Shown here piece by piece: positions 1-11,338 of a DNA stretch of 64,000 nucleotides. Numbering within the stretch: position 1 is the stretch's first letter; every line of letters starts with the position of its first letter. Both the position numbers and the translations under genes were made by a program. A model generated the notes under the pieces. It did not search any database and was not told the origin of the DNA. It was given only the letters and a program-made list of their open reading frames with translations. This DNA comes from Antilocapra americana. Its lineage: Eukaryota > Chordata > Mammalia > Artiodactyla > Antilocapridae. The stretch covers positions 15,008,338 to 15,072,337 of the forward strand of contig ML661885.1 of NCBI GenBank assembly GCA_007570785.1. The letters are read 5' to 3'.

Positions 1-209
1 AAAAGGAAGGGAGGGATAAAAGGGCAGGAGTCATTGTTTTCCTGCTCAGAAGGTAACCAAAAACATAATTTATCCCCATGTGTGGAAAGATGCTCACTCA
101 CAGCTGCTCATCAAGATGCATGTATTCAAAGAGAATTACACAGGGCCATTCAAACCCCATCCTACTGCAAATTCACAATGGAAAAAAAGAGTCCCAGGGA
201 CATTATCTA
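1..209. other. Repeat-free flank
   Basis: No repeat or gene recognised. Its last 13 bases (197-209) are the left target-site duplication of the next SINE. Confidence 0.5.
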
Positions 210-414
210 GGGCTTCCCAGGTGGCTTAGTGGTAAAGAATGCCTGCCAATGCAGGAGATACAGATTCGAGCCCTGGGTTGGGAAGGTCCCCTGGAGAAGG
301 CAATGGCACCCCACTCCACTATTCTTTCCTGGGAAATCCCATGGACAGAGGACCCTGGTGGGCTGTAACCCATAAGTGTTGCAAAGAGTCGGACACAACT
401 AGACAACTGAGCAC
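210..414 (+). mobile_element. Bov-tA SINE, full length
   Basis: A tRNA-Glu-like head (GGGCTTCCCAGGTGGCTTAG, then a B-box-like ATTCGAGCCC) is joined to the BovA body (CCACTCCA...CATGGACAGAGGA...GGACACAACT). The flanks are a perfect 13-bp duplication, GGGACATTATCTA, at 197-209 and 415-427, which fixes both ends. Such SINEs are Pol III-derived, non-autonomous and mobilised by BovB; this copy codes for nothing. Confidence 0.97.
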
Positions 415-581
415 GGGACATTATCTACTAAATAGAACAAGCCAGCCAACCTCTTGCCCATGTAAGAACTATTTAAATTGTCATTACTATCCATTCCTCT
501 CATTCCAGAAGAAATTTCTTCCATGTTTCATTTATTACCCTAAATCTGGGTACATAGTGACTTTACATTTTAATATCTGCT

Positions 582-709
582 TGGGAGCTAGTGGTAAATA
601 ATCCACCTGCCCATGCAGGAGATGCAAGAGGTGTGGGCTCAATCCCTGGGTCACGAAGATTGCCTGGAGAAGGAAATAGCAACTCACTCCGGTGTTCTTG
701 CCTTGAGAA
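582..709 (+). mobile_element. Bov-tA SINE, truncated
   Basis: Matches the SINE from the middle of the tRNA-like head (GTGGTAAATAATCCACCTGC) to the BovA phrase TTCTTGCCTTGAGA, then stops. Roughly the last 70 bp are missing and no clear TSD is seen. Confidence 0.85.
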
Positions 710-1671
710 CACTTCTGCGTCCTGTGTACTCAAGCAGACATCACCCCACTGGCAGAGAGGCATCGTGCCTGTGTCCTCCCATGGGTCACACCACAGCTGA
801 GAGTCAGCACCTGGCTCCCAACTCATGCTCCGGATGCCATGTTAACCTCACCCAGGCAACATCTGTAACATCTTGTGACACTGAGTGAAAGAAAGCAACA
901 AAAATTTAAATGATGAAACTCAGGGCCTAAGAGTTTAATATTCACTTGGAAGGGAGTGGAGATTGAGATATTCTGCAACTTCGGCTAAAATCCCCAGGCT
1001 TGCCCAAGTTTTAGCTCAAATCTTGAACCGTTTGGGTATGAATTTCAAGTAGTTTCTGTTTTGCTCTCCTTATATATCAATGCCATAAAATAAGTATCAA
1101 TTTTAAATAGATGCTTAATCTTCTTCTGCTTTAATAATCCATCCTATTGGGAATGTTCCATAGCCTCCTAGTAGTCATGCTGACTGAGGCACATGACAAA
1201 CCAGGTCCTCAGGTTCTGAGTCACTGTTGTATGATGTTGCCCTTACACTCCTACAACATGAGCTGCATACTCGCCAGGAGTCAAAGAACCTTATCACTCA
1301 CCACAATAGCAGTGGCCAGAGCATCAGCATTTTCTTGTACTTGTTCCCTTAGGCCCACTTCTTTCAGGGTGGCACAAGAAGGCTATGTGACACCTGGATT
1401 GTATTACAGGAAATGAACCCTATTTCTAAGGATCCAAAATCTTTTATAATGAATTGTAAGCAAACTTACCCTTTTCTTTGAAGGGACATATTGTCTCTAT
1501 CTTCCAAGGCTACTTGCTATCCAGAAATCTTTGGGGAAAACAGAACAAAGGGAGTCATGCATCTGCTCACAGACATAGAGAAACTCCAGAGACCCTTGGA
1601 GAATTGTTCCCCAGAAGTGGCTAAAGGAGAAGTTAGTGGAAGGAGAAATATTGATTATCCTAAAGATAAAT
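710..1671. other. Repeat-free stretch, no gene recognised
   Basis: No known repeat seen. An 89-codon open frame on the plus strand (1147-1416) has no recognisable domain and is treated as chance. The last 10 bases are the TSD of the next SINE. Confidence 0.45.
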
Positions 1672-1864
1672 GAAAGTGAAAGTCACTTAGTAGTGTCCAA
1701 CTCTTTGTGACCCCATGGACTATGCAGTCCATGGAATTCTCCAGGCCAGAATACTGGAGTAGGTAACCATTCCCTTCTCCAGAGTATTGTCCCACCCAGG
1801 GATCAAACCCAGGCCTCCCACATTGCAGGTGGATTCTTTACCAGCTGATCCACCAGGGAAGCCC
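1672..1864 (-). mobile_element. Bov-tA SINE
   Basis: Reverse-strand copy ending in the complement of the SINE start (CACCAGGGAAGCCC). A 10-bp duplication AAAGATAAAT lies at 1662-1671 and 1865-1874. Confidence 0.95.
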
Positions 1865-2154
1865 AAAGATAAATAATTAATGGAAAAGTTTTAGAAGGAT
1901 CTAGAAGGACAAGAATCAAGAGCATTGAAGGAATTGTTGGATTTGGAAAGGAGAAGAGACTGTTTCTAACTAGAATATAAGAGATCAAAGAAAGAATGAT
2001 ATGATATAAGACTGAAGAATAGAAGTGGAAAGCTGCAGAAACTTAGGTCAGAATGCACTTTTGTTTTGGGGGAAGAGATGAAGTCAAATATGAGATCTAA
2101 CCAGGGTAGTTTGGATCTGAAAAGAGGGGAAGTGAAACAGAGAAGATACAAAAG

Positions 2155-2157
<3 letters not shown>

Positions 2158-2195
<38 letters not shown>
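2158..2195. repeat. (AC)n microsatellite
   Basis: About 19 uninterrupted AC units, followed by a short (TA)n. It adjoins the 3' end of an antisense L1 fragment, a common seed for such tracts. Confidence 0.97.
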
Positions 2196-2198
<3 letters not shown>

Positions 2199-2199
2199 A

Positions 2200-2322
2200 A
2201 TATATATATGTCACATTTTCTTTCTTTAACCATTCATCTTTTGATGGACACTTAGGTTATTTCCATATCTTGGCAATTGTAAACAATGCTGCTATGAACA
2301 CTGGGGTGCATATGAGTTTTTT
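2200..2322 (-). mobile_element. L1 fragment (end of ORF2)
   Basis: Antisense L1: ATTCATCTTTTGATGGACAC, then TTGGCAATTGTAAACAATGC, then CACTGGGGTGCATATGAG. These are the complement of the conserved end of ORF2. The fragment is about 120 bp and non-functional. Confidence 0.85.
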
Positions 2323-2828
2323 AAGTGATATTTGACTGAGAAAGACACATTTGTGGCTTTGTGAGTCATTCAGTTTTCCATATAAACTAATTGTTTCTAA
2401 TTATCTATTTATTTATCAGGCTGTGTTAGACTCTTAACCTGTACAGGAACCACATGTGTTAAATTTTTAAGTTTGCATTGATCTCTTAACATCCTTGAAT
2501 TCCTCCTTCTATCAGGTCTCTAAGTGGCAAAAGTAACTCGTGATAATGATAAGGAAATATGGGAAATAAATTAAATTATTAAAAAAATAAATATGGGAAG
2601 AAGAGACATCTGACCCTATGGATTACATACTATAAGATGACTGTCGAATTTTGATTAGAGAAATGTTTGGAGAAACATTACTAGTGGAAGAGAAAAGCAA
2701 TCCATAAGGGAAAACAACATGTGATGACGTAGGTAGGACATGTATTTAGATCAGGCCTGCCTTGATTTGACCTCCTGGGAGACCCTGTTCTGAAGGACTC
2801 ATTATTGGGCCTAGCTGAGGGGAACTTG
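2323..2828. other. AT-rich, repeat-free stretch
   Basis: No gene or repeat family recognised. Confidence 0.4.
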
Positions 2829-3050
2829 GGGCTTCCCAGGTGGCACTAGTGGTAAAAATCCCATCTGCAATGCAGGAGACATAAGAGACATGGGTTCATC
2901 CCTGGGTTGGGAAGATCCCTGGAGAGGAGCATGACAACCCACTCCAGTGTTCTTGCCTGAAAAATCCCATGGACAGAGGAGCCTGGAGGGCTAATGTCCA
3001 TAAGGTTGCAGAGAGCAAGATCATGACTGAAGCGACTTATCACGCATGCA
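2829..3050 (+). mobile_element. Bov-tA SINE
   Basis: Near full-length: GGCTTCCCAGGTGGCACTAG head, then CCACTCCAGTGTTCTTGCCT and CCATGGACAGAGGAGCCTGG. The 3' end has decayed into GCATGCATGCACA. No TSD could be called. Confidence 0.93.
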
Positions 3051-4103
3051 TGCACAAGAGGTACTCACAATTTAATAAATCTTTGTTGAACAGAACTGAA
3101 GCAAAATTCCTTGCTAGGAGTCCTCAAGCACAGACTCCAAGCCAGTCCTGTTGCAGCCTTCCAAGGAGCTGTGACTTTCCTGAGGCTTCTTCAGTCCACT
3201 GTTTGGCCAGAAAGTGTGCAGTGAGCTGCATACCCAGAATACTGGTGGATATGATGGATGCAGCCAACTAGTCAGGCCTTTCTATAAAGGAAATGAGGTG
3301 AGGTACCCCCAGGGACCTTCCAGGGAAATAATTACTATGACTATTGTGGAAAAAATTAATCATCATCTTTGCATATAATTTAGGGAATCATGCTAGAAAT
3401 ATATATAGCATCACTTTCTTGTTTCTGTCACTCTGCATCCAGCCCTGAAAATAGGGTGATTGATCTTTCCAACTTGTGCCAGTGCTGAATGGGAAATTGG
3501 CAGCACAAAGGGGACCGTGCTAGTCCTTGAGTCCTCAAGTGACTGTTCCTCTAGTGAGGCTCATTCCTCATGTTCCAAGAACAACTGTACCTTTCAAGAG
3601 TAACTCTGAGGTCCTGCCTTACTAGGGGGAAAGATTAAGTGAGTGAAGCATGCATGCAGGGCAGAAGCTAACCAGGCAAATGCTAATCAAAGCCACTTTG
3701 TTCAAAATATTTCAGATAATAAGTGCACTGCTGAGACATGATATGAATGCCAAGTATAATGGGGTTTTCAAGTGTTTTAATTTAGAAATAAGGTATTTTA
3801 TTATAGGAAGAAATAGTATACATCACCACCTGGTTAAACTAAAACCAGGTATGGTTTCATAGGTTATGGTCACTTTGCCTTGTCAGGAAGGAGAAAGCAA
3901 TAGAAAAAAAAAAAAGGTAAAACGCTAAGCATAAACTCTAAGATGATGAAAGAAAGATGGATGGTGCCCATGACAGAGAGTTCTGAGAATCATGTTTTCT
4001 TCATTACAACTCTGGCAGGATAACCTATAAACTAATAGTCTCTCTCTCTGACAGTTGGCACTGAGAGTTTATGGGAACTAGACTTGACCGTGCTTTTCTT
4101 TAT
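3051..4103. other. Repeat-free stretch of about 1 kb
   Basis: Nothing recognised apart from a 12-base A-run near 3904. Open frames here are short and have no known domain. Confidence 0.45.
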
Positions 4104-4322
4104 GGCTGTTTAGTTGCTAAGTCATGTCTGGCTCTTCACGACCCCATGGACTGCAGCACACCAGACTTCCCTGTCCTCCACCATCTCCCAGAGTTTACTC
4201 CAACTCATGTCCGCTGAGTCAGTGATGCTGTCCAACATCTCATCCTCTGTCACCCCCTTCTCCTCCTGCCCTCAATCTTTCCCAGCATCAGGGTCTTTTC
4301 CAATGAGTCAGCTCTTTGCATG
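4104..4322 (-). mobile_element. BovB LINE, 3' end only
   Basis: Antisense BovB 3' end: GTTGCTAAGTCATGTCTGGC, then CATCTCCCAGAGTTTACTCC, then CCCAGCATCAGGGTCTTTTC. The first ~70 bp are shared with BovA, but the rest is BovB-only. It is 5'-truncated, as most BovB insertions are. Confidence 0.93.
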
Positions 4323-5084
4323 TACTCAGAGCACTTCAAAATAAACACCTGTACTTATTCTAATATTTTCCATGCCAAGAGTTCCCAGATGTGTGACTTC
4401 CAAAGACCTTGGAGGTATATGCAGCCTAGAAAGTACAGATCACAACTAGGAAGTATTAATACATGTCATGAATCAACTCAGGCTGAAATTTCACAAGTGT
4501 CTGAAAATGAAGTTAGTGTAGACAGTCAAACTTGATAAATCAAATCAAGCACTACCCCCTGCCTGACCTTTGCAAATTCATTTTTAGAAAATACTTCTTC
4601 ATTCCCACACTCAGTTATCCCTTCAACAACCCTACCAATAGTCACTATGCCCCAAAGACACTATACAAACTGCAAATATAAACAGCTGCAAGTATACATG
4701 GATCCCTGTTAGGCTTTTCTAGTATATGTCAGTCTCAAGCTGGCTGCCTTTTTCTTTGGGTCTTCATAACAATTCACATGTAACATCCTATCCTTCATTC
4801 ATTTTGGAGTATGGTAGCAAAATTTTCAATGACAATATTTTGCTCAAAGAATTCTCTAGATTTTAAGTTAAAATGTCAACACCAGATCGATTCCACTTCC
4901 ATTCTCCTGTCATTGTTTGTCTTCTCTTGAATTTGCCAAGTGCCTGTAAAAGAAGTAACAGAAACTCGTGTTCAAAAAAGTTCACATAGAGAAATTATTG
5001 AGAATTGTCACATTACAGCTATAATTTTGCTTTTATTAAACTGGCTATAGTTTTGCAAATAAATTTATTTTAAAACAAACCCAA
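4323..5084. other. Repeat-free stretch
   Basis: No gene or repeat recognised. Positions 5072-5083 carry an AAAACAAACCCA motif that recurs twice downstream (see findings). Confidence 0.4.
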
Positions 5085-5262
5085 GGACTTCCCTAGTGGT
5101 CCAGTGGTTAAGACTTCACCTTCCAATGCAGGGGGTGTGAGTTCAATACCTGGTCAGGGAGCTAAGAACATGCCTTGGAGCCAAAAAACCAAAACACAGG
5201 AACAATATCATAATAAATTCAATAAAGACATTAAAAATGGTCCACATCAAAAAAAAATCTTT
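5085..5262 (+). mobile_element. CHR-type SINE (tRNA-Glu derived)
   Basis: Head GGACTTCCCTAGTGGTCCAG, then AGACTTCACCTTCCAATGCA. A 3' tail with CAATAAAGACATTAAAAATG and an A-run is typical of the longer ruminant CHR subfamily. Confidence 0.93.
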
Positions 5263-5274
5263 TAAAAAATACCT

Positions 5275-5478
5275 CTGCATCCCCATTGCTGCCCTGCAAA
5301 TAGGTTCATCAGTACCATCTTTCTAGATTCCACATATATGCATTATATACAATATTCGTTTTTCTCTTTCTGACTTATTTCACTCTGTATAATAGGTTCT
5401 AGGTTCATCCACCTCATTAGAACTGACTCAACCGCATTATTTTTATGGCTGAGTAATATTCCATTGTATATACATAAC
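5275..5478 (-). mobile_element. L1 3' region, inverted 5' half
   Basis: Antisense L1: AAATAGGTTCATCAGTACCA, then TTATTTCACTCTGTATAATA, then GGCTGAGTAATATTCCATTG. It abuts a sense L1 segment that continues further towards the 3' end, so the pair looks like one insertion with a 5' inversion. Confidence 0.85.
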
Positions 5479-5750
5479 ACAGTAGAAGAAAAAGAGGGTG
5501 GGATGAATGGAGAGAGTAGCTGGAAACATATACATTGCCATATGTAAAATAGCCTGTGGGAATTTGCTGTATAACACAGGGAGCTCAAACCCAGTGCTCT
5601 GTGACAACCTAGAGGGTTGGGATGGGGTAGGAGGTGGGAGGGAGGTTTCAGAGCAAAGGGATAATATATGTACACCTATGACTGATTTATGTTGACGTGT
5701 GACAGAAACCAACACAATTCTGTAAAGCAATTATCCTCCAATTAAAAATA
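5479..5750 (+). mobile_element. L1 3' UTR, sense half of the inverted pair
   Basis: Sense L1 3' UTR: GGATGAATGGAGAGAGTAGC, then AATTTGCTGTATAACACAGG, then AATTATCCTCCAATTAAAAA at the 3' terminus. Confidence 0.87.
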
Positions 5751-5755
5751 ACTGT

Positions 5756-5812
5756 TTTCATTTATTTTTTATTGAAAGATAATTGCCTTACAGAATTTTG
5801 TTGTTTTCTATC
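5756..5812 (-). mobile_element. L1 3' UTR fragment
   Basis: TTTTTATTGAAAGATAATTG and TACAGAATTTTGTTGTTTTC are the complement of an L1 3' UTR. A short A-rich segment follows. Confidence 0.7.
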
Positions 5813-5847
5813 AAAAAAAAATCTTAAAAAAAATAAAACAAGCCCAT

Positions 5848-5896
5848 AACACAACACTGTAAAACAACTATACTCAGATAAAAATTAATTTTTAAA
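5848..5896 (+). mobile_element. Very short L1 3'-end insertion
   Basis: About 50 bp of L1 3' terminus (CACAACACTGTAAAACAACT, then an A-rich tail). A perfect 13-bp duplication AAAACAAGCCCAT lies at 5835-5847 and 5897-5909, so this is a severely 5'-truncated retrotransposition. Confidence 0.85.
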
Positions 5897-5909
5897 AAAA
5901 CAAGCCCAT

Positions 5910-7199
5910 TTTCCCTCATGATAAATGACATAACAAAGATCATGAGAAAGCTGCTTTCTTTGGGGAAAAAAATTCAAAAATGGCGATATTTTGCAAAAAG
6001 GATGGCACACTTGTTACACACATTTATCTGTGGCCCAGCAGCAGATAAATGCTTGTTGCAAGTAGTAATGTCAACCTAAGTTAACTCTTTCTTCTGGGAA
6101 TTTTCATTGTTTTTTAGAAATTTTACAAGTTTGGGTGTCCCTTTCTCAAATGGCTACCGTTATGCCAAAGAATCTGAAAGCTACTCTGTTACTGTTAATC
6201 ACTTTATTCTACTCTCACTGCCCAAAACATTATCCACTATTCTCTCCTTCTATGCTTCATATCCATGGTGGACCTCAATAAAATATCCAGCATGGGCACT
6301 ACCATTCAAAGTAGGAACGCAGCGACTTCTAATTCTATGGAATGGAGTGTTAACCCAGCTTTATCCATTTGATGTATTTAGAATTGTACATACATGATAC
6401 TCTTGGAACCAGAGACATCTTTACTGCCAAGTGGCCTCTCCACGATCGCTCTGAAGAACCCCACCCTATACCTACCCTGTTCTCACCATCAAGAGACTCC
6501 CGACCTGTTTGTATCTTTCTCAGCGCAGCCACTCACCCTTTACAACATCGCCCCCAAGCGGCCTTTCGGCCTGTGCTTGAACATGGGACCTCCCAGGATG
6601 CCAATCTTGCAGGCATCTTTCAGTCTCATGGCTAAGCCTCTGCAGTGCTTCTGCAAACAAGTTGCTTTACAGTTTCCAGTCTTTGATTGCCTTTTAAGCG
6701 TTTTCGTTTCCTAGATACATATTAACATGTTCATAAATTCAGTATTCTCCCACCAAGATTTTGTATTTCCTTTTGCATTTATACAACCTGTCAAGGGTAG
6801 GAGATACTTTAAATATGTAAACTATGAAATTTTAATTTCAACTGAAAGACTTACCCTATGCTACCAGCCTAGGAGTCTCTAGACTGTATTCAGAAGTCCC
6901 TAGAATTTCACTATGCTCAAACTGAAAGAAACGCAAAATAAAAGTGATCATCCAAATAAGGGACAAACAGCAAACAACATGTTTGCCACAAGAGCCTTAG
7001 ATATTCCAGGCAAATGGCTGATTGAAGGAATCAGTAGATGAATGTTTTCCCCTAGAAGCCCAGCTAGTGGGCTCAGTTCCCCAGCTCACTATAAACAGAC
7101 TGACCCTCCTTGATATTTGCTGAAGCAGAAGAGCTAGGGCAGAACAGAGGTCCCTGTGGGAAGTAAATTAGATTCCCTATCCTTTAACATTGATTCCCT
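5910..7199. other. Repeat-free stretch with a GC-rich core
   Basis: No repeat recognised. The part at about 6400-6640 is richer in GC and CpG (CCCCCAAGCGGCCTTTCGGC) than its surroundings and is open in two plus-strand frames (88 and 106 codons). Neither product is recognised. It may be the remains of an ancient repeat or exon; I cannot tell. Confidence 0.4.
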
Positions 7200-7313
7200 T
7201 TTTTTTTTTTTAATTTTTGGCCACACACTGTGGTATGTGGGAACTTAGTTCCCCAAGCAGGGATCAAACCCGAATCTCCCACTTTGGAAGGTGGAGTCTT
7301 AACTGCCAGGAAA
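7200..7313 (-). mobile_element. CHR-type SINE
   Basis: Begins with a T-run (its antisense A-tail), then TTGGCCACACACTGTGGTAT, AGTTCCCCAAGCAGGGATCA and GTGGAGTCTTAACTGCCAGG. Confidence 0.9.
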
Positions 7314-8114
7314 GACCGGATACTCACTATGTATCACAAGCCAGCCCTGCCATGTTGCTCAAAGTGTCTCCCTTTCCATTTATTTCATGCCTGTGTTTCT
7401 CATTGTGTTTCATTGTTTCTGGCATGAATCCTAAATATTGCTGCTGCTGGGGAGGCTGTTATTCACACAAGTAAGGCTCAATTTACACTTGGAATATAGA
7501 AAAATAACCAGATGCTTTCTATCTTCATTTTATCAATAAAAATAGGTCATAAAATCAAGCCCTTAACTAGGAGATTTGTCTGTTTTCCGAACAGAAAGGA
7601 GATTGGAACATTTGATTCCAACAGTCTCAGCTCTTACTGGCTACCTGATTTATCAATCTCAGTTTCCTTATCAGTCAAGTGGAGAGTATAGTACATACTT
7701 CAGAGCAATGCTTTTCAATCTCCCTGCTGAAGGACCAGTTCTGATTTATTTTCTTCTTTCCTTTCTTTCTTTGTAGTTTCTAGTTTGTTATGGACAGATA
7801 CTTTTGTTAAAAATAAATAAATGATGAATTAGGATAAAGATCATGCTCTTAGCTGTTTGGGCAGTGGGAAATTGCTATTTAAAAATTCTCAGTGGCTACT
7901 TTCAACTTCAATATTGAAATTATCTTGTCACAGATTAATAACAATTTGCATTTGGGCACGGTCCATGAGCCATAATTTATGTAGCACTGCCTTAAAGGAC
8001 TGATCTGTGACTTACTATGTAAAGTACCTAAAACAAAGCAAGACACAAAATCACTCTAAATAATGCTATTTTCATTTACTTTCTCTTAAAGTTTATTATT
8101 CAAATAATGTGTTA
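7314..8114. other. Mostly unassigned, one possible MIR trace
   Basis: Around 7610-7705, CTCAGTTTCCTTATCAGTCA and nearby bases resemble the core of a plus-strand MIR, but the match is short. Nothing else is recognised. Confidence 0.4.
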
Positions 8115-8196
8115 ATTGATCCATCTGCTTATTCATTAAACAATTATTTATTGAAAATTTGCTGAGTTGGCCACTATATTAAACACTGGGGACATT
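8115..8196 (+). repeat. Ancient mammalian repeat fragment
   Basis: CAATTATTTATTGAAAATTT followed by TATTAAACACTGGGGACATT resembles the widespread 'tattgagcacctactatgtgcc...ctggggata' repeats. The family is not assigned. A CHR SINE interrupts it. Confidence 0.5.
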
Positions 8197-8335
8197 GGGG
8201 AATTCCCTTGGGGTTCAGTGGTTAGTACTCCACACTCTTACTTCCGTGGGCCCAGGTTCAGTCCCTGATCTGAGAACTAAGATCCTACAAGCTGCGTGGT
8301 GAGGCCAAAAACAATTTAAAAAAATTTTTTAAGTT
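8197..8335 (+). mobile_element. CHR-type SINE
   Basis: GGGGAATTCCCTTGGGGTTC head, then CTCTTACTTCCGTGGGCCCA, then GCTGCGTGGTGAGGCCAAAA and an A-rich tail. The head and 'cttccgtgggccc' mark a different CHR subfamily from the copy at 5085. Confidence 0.92.
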
Positions 8336-9084
8336 AAAAATAAATCCTGGAACTAGCATATTGAAAAAGAAGCCCATTTCTAACCCCAAGGAGTTGAAAA
8401 TGTTTTCACTAAAATATCCAAAAAATTTTAAATTAAAAGCCTAATATTTTAAAGGTGTTATACCTTTTTAACTTTCATGTCTAATATTCTTTTTTATTTT
8501 TCAGTGTTTTCATCATCTTTGACTTTATTTATTTAATATACACCCATAAAACACACATATGAACACACATTATTTATTTTAAGGCCCAGTTAATTGTTAA
8601 CTATTCTTTTTCTTAGCCTCAAAAAAAGAGGGTTTTCCCTCACCAGCCTTGTAATTCTTTATTTTGTAGTATGTAAATCACAATTCTTGTCAGTTTCATT
8701 GGAATTATTTCTCTTAACCTTCTTTATCATTCTAAGCACAAATATTATATGACTATAAAATCCATTTTTCTTGAATATGAGCTCTCTGCCTGTCAGTCAT
8801 CATTTAAAATAGATCATGTAAACCAATGCTGTGCTTACTTTTTAAAATCCTCTTGTTATTGAAAATTTATAGACATTTAGAGTGAGAAAGTTAAATGTCT
8901 TTATTGCTTTGGAGAAGAGCTAGCCAAAATCACTTTTTAAATACAGAAGCTCTCCTGGTATCCATTTGTCAATAATTCTTCAATAGCACAAGACATCTTT
9001 GTTTTTCTATTACCACCATCATGCAACATGAGGCCTGGGAGGCAATCTTAAAAAAAAAAAACAAAAACTGAGACTTCACTACAA
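8336..9084. other. AT-rich unassigned stretch
   Basis: No gene or repeat confidently recognised. It ends in an A-run near 9050. Confidence 0.4.
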
Positions 9085-9835
9085 AAAATTAATGCTGGAA
9101 AGGATGTGGAGGAAAGGGAACCCTCCTACACTATTGGTGGGAATGTAAATTGGTGCAGCTGCTATGGAAAACAGTATGGAGTTTCCTCAAAACACTAAAA
9201 ATAGAGTTATCATACAATCCAGCAATCCCACTCCCGGGAATATATCTTTAAGAGACAAAAATTCTAATTTAAAAAGTTACATGCACCCAATGTTCAGAGC
9301 AGCATTATTTACAATAGCCAAGACATGGAAGCAACCTAAATGTCCATCAATAGATAAATAAAAAAGATGTGATACATATCTACAATGGAATATTACTCAG
9401 TTATAAAAAGGAATGAAATAATGCCGTTTGCACCAATGTGGATGGACCCAGGGATTATACTAAATGAAGTAATTCAAACAGAGAAAGACAAATATATATC
9501 ATTTATATGTGAAATCTTAAAAAGATACAAATATACTTATTTACAAAACACAAACAGACATAGAAAACACACTTATGGTTACCAAAGGAGAAAAAGCAGG
9601 CAGAGATGAATTAGAAGTTTGGAATTAAAAGATACACACTACTATGTATAAAATACATAAACAGGAGGACCTACTGTATAGCATAGGGAACTATAGTCAA
9701 TATCTTGTAATAACCTATAATGGAAAAGAATCTGAAAAAGAGTAGATTATATATATGTATGTATAGCTGAATCACTTTGCTTTATACCTGAAACAGTGTA
9801 AACCAACTGTACTTCAATTTTTAAAATATAAATGC
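9085..9835 (+). mobile_element. L1 3' end (ORF2 tail and 3' UTR)
   Basis: Sense L1, 5'-truncated near the end of ORF2: AACCCTCCTACACTATTGGT, TTTACAATAGCCAAGACATG, GGAATATTACTCAGTTATAA, then 3' UTR with TAGCATAGGGAACTATAGTC. Conceptual translation shows the ORF2 C-terminal signature MEYYSVIKRNEIMPFA at 9385-9432, but earlier codons are frameshifted. A TGAGACTT octamer on both sides (9069-9076, 9853-9860) is a weak TSD candidate. Confidence 0.95.
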
Positions 9836-10043
9836 TTTTAAAGGAAAAAGATTGAGACTTGGAATCTGCAGGTTAGTGTCCAATGATGCTGTGTGCAGAA
9901 GTACAGCCCTGCTCTCTGAGATTCAGTGACGTCTAGTAGTCTACAACATTCAGCACTTCATCAAACAGAATCCTATGATCTGAGGACAAGGGCCATAACT
10001 AGTCTGACTCCATATCCCAGCAGTACTGTTGTGACACCTAGTA

Positions 10044-10251
10044 AAGAGTCAGTTGCTCAGTCATGTCTGACTCTTTGCAACCCTATAGACTGTAACCCAT
10101 CAGGCTTCTCTGTCCATGGAATTCTCCAGGCAAGAAATACTGGAGTGAGTTGCCATTCCTTTCTCCAGAGGATCTTTCTGACCCAGGGATCGAACCCAGG
10201 TCTCCTGTATTGCAGACAGATTCTTTACCATCTGAGCCACCACGAAAGCCC
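10044..10251 (-). mobile_element. Bov-tA SINE, full length
   Basis: Antisense copy with a perfect 14-bp duplication TGTGACACCTAGTA at 10030-10043 and 10253-10266. Confidence 0.97.
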
Positions 10252-10266
10252 ATGTGACACCTAGTA

Positions 10267-11093
10267 GACACCAGACAAATGTTCATTAAGTGAATGTTAA
10301 ATATGATGCTAGAAAATTATCAGATATGGTTGTATATCAATCTAATTTTGCATATCTAAAGACTGTACATAGTAAGGCTGTTTTGGACATTTTGACTTAA
10401 TAAATCACAAAATCCTCTGTACCCAGAGGAGCTGGTTGAGTAATTTCTGATGCAAAACTCAGATTCTGCTTTATAAAAAGAAATTATTTGATGGAGACTT
10501 TTATGATGTACAGTACTCTTCACACAGTTCCTATAAATGTCAAACTCCAGTTAATGTATGAGTGCCAGAGAAGAAATTTTAATGAAATAGTTTGATAACC
10601 CTGTATGACTGAGATGTAGAAAGTTAATACATGGCATAAATTGGGAAAGGCTTATTATTCAAATCACTTCCCACTTTGTGTATGCATGTGTGTGTATGTA
10701 TTTGTGTAATTATAAGACAGGACTTCTGTATGAGTATCAATCTTAAAGATTCCTTATTTTACAGTCATTTGATCTTGTACAGTCTTTGTGATTGTCCTTT
10801 GATTGGCAACCCAGTTTTTGTGGCAATGTCTAGTTCTATTCTGTATACTATACAACTCCTCTCATAATCCTCCAATATTTGTCTACAATGAATAACCCTC
10901 CACTGTCATGGCAATACCAAACTCATAGCTCTCAGATGCAGACTTTAAAGTACATCCCATAAAAAGAGCTGATGATCACCAGACTTGATTTTCTTACTAG
11001 ATGCTAAAGTTAATGCAGCAAAGCTTATAACATACTGATCCTTTCTATGGAAGAAGGTAGAATGTCTCCAAAAGTCAACTACAGAGACTCCTG
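10267..11093. other. Repeat-free stretch
   Basis: No gene or repeat recognised apart from a short TG-rich patch near 10678-10710. Confidence 0.45.
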
Positions 11094-11105
11094 TTTTAGA
11101 AGTAT

Positions 11106-11326
11106 GCTAAGTCACTTCAGTCATGTCTGACTCTTTGTGACCCTATGGACTGTAGCCCACCAGGCTCCTCTGTCCATGGGGATTCTCCAAGCAAGAATAC
11201 TGGAGTAGGTTGGCATTTTTTCCTCCAGAGGAAATCCCTCTTCCCAACCCAAGGATTGAACCCGTGTCTCGTGTCTCCTGCATTGTCAGGAGGGTTCTTT
11301 ACCACTAGCGCCACCTGGGAAGCCCA
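11106..11326 (-). mobile_element. Bov-tA SINE, full length
   Basis: Antisense copy with a perfect 12-bp duplication TTTTAGAAGTAT at 11094-11105 and 11327-11338. A short internal duplication (GTGTCTCGTGTCTCCTGC) is a common Bov-tA variant. Confidence 0.97.
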
Positions 11327-11338
11327 TTTTAGAAGTAT

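Noticed and set aside
210..300. tRNA gene in the SINE head
   Set aside because: The tRNA-Glu-like heads of Bov-tA and CHR elements do not form a complete cloverleaf with CCA-end context and recur as SINE heads throughout.
2158..2195. Z-DNA or regulatory role for the (AC)n tract
   Set aside because: Such tracts are abundant next to L1 and SINE ends; nothing here sets this one apart.
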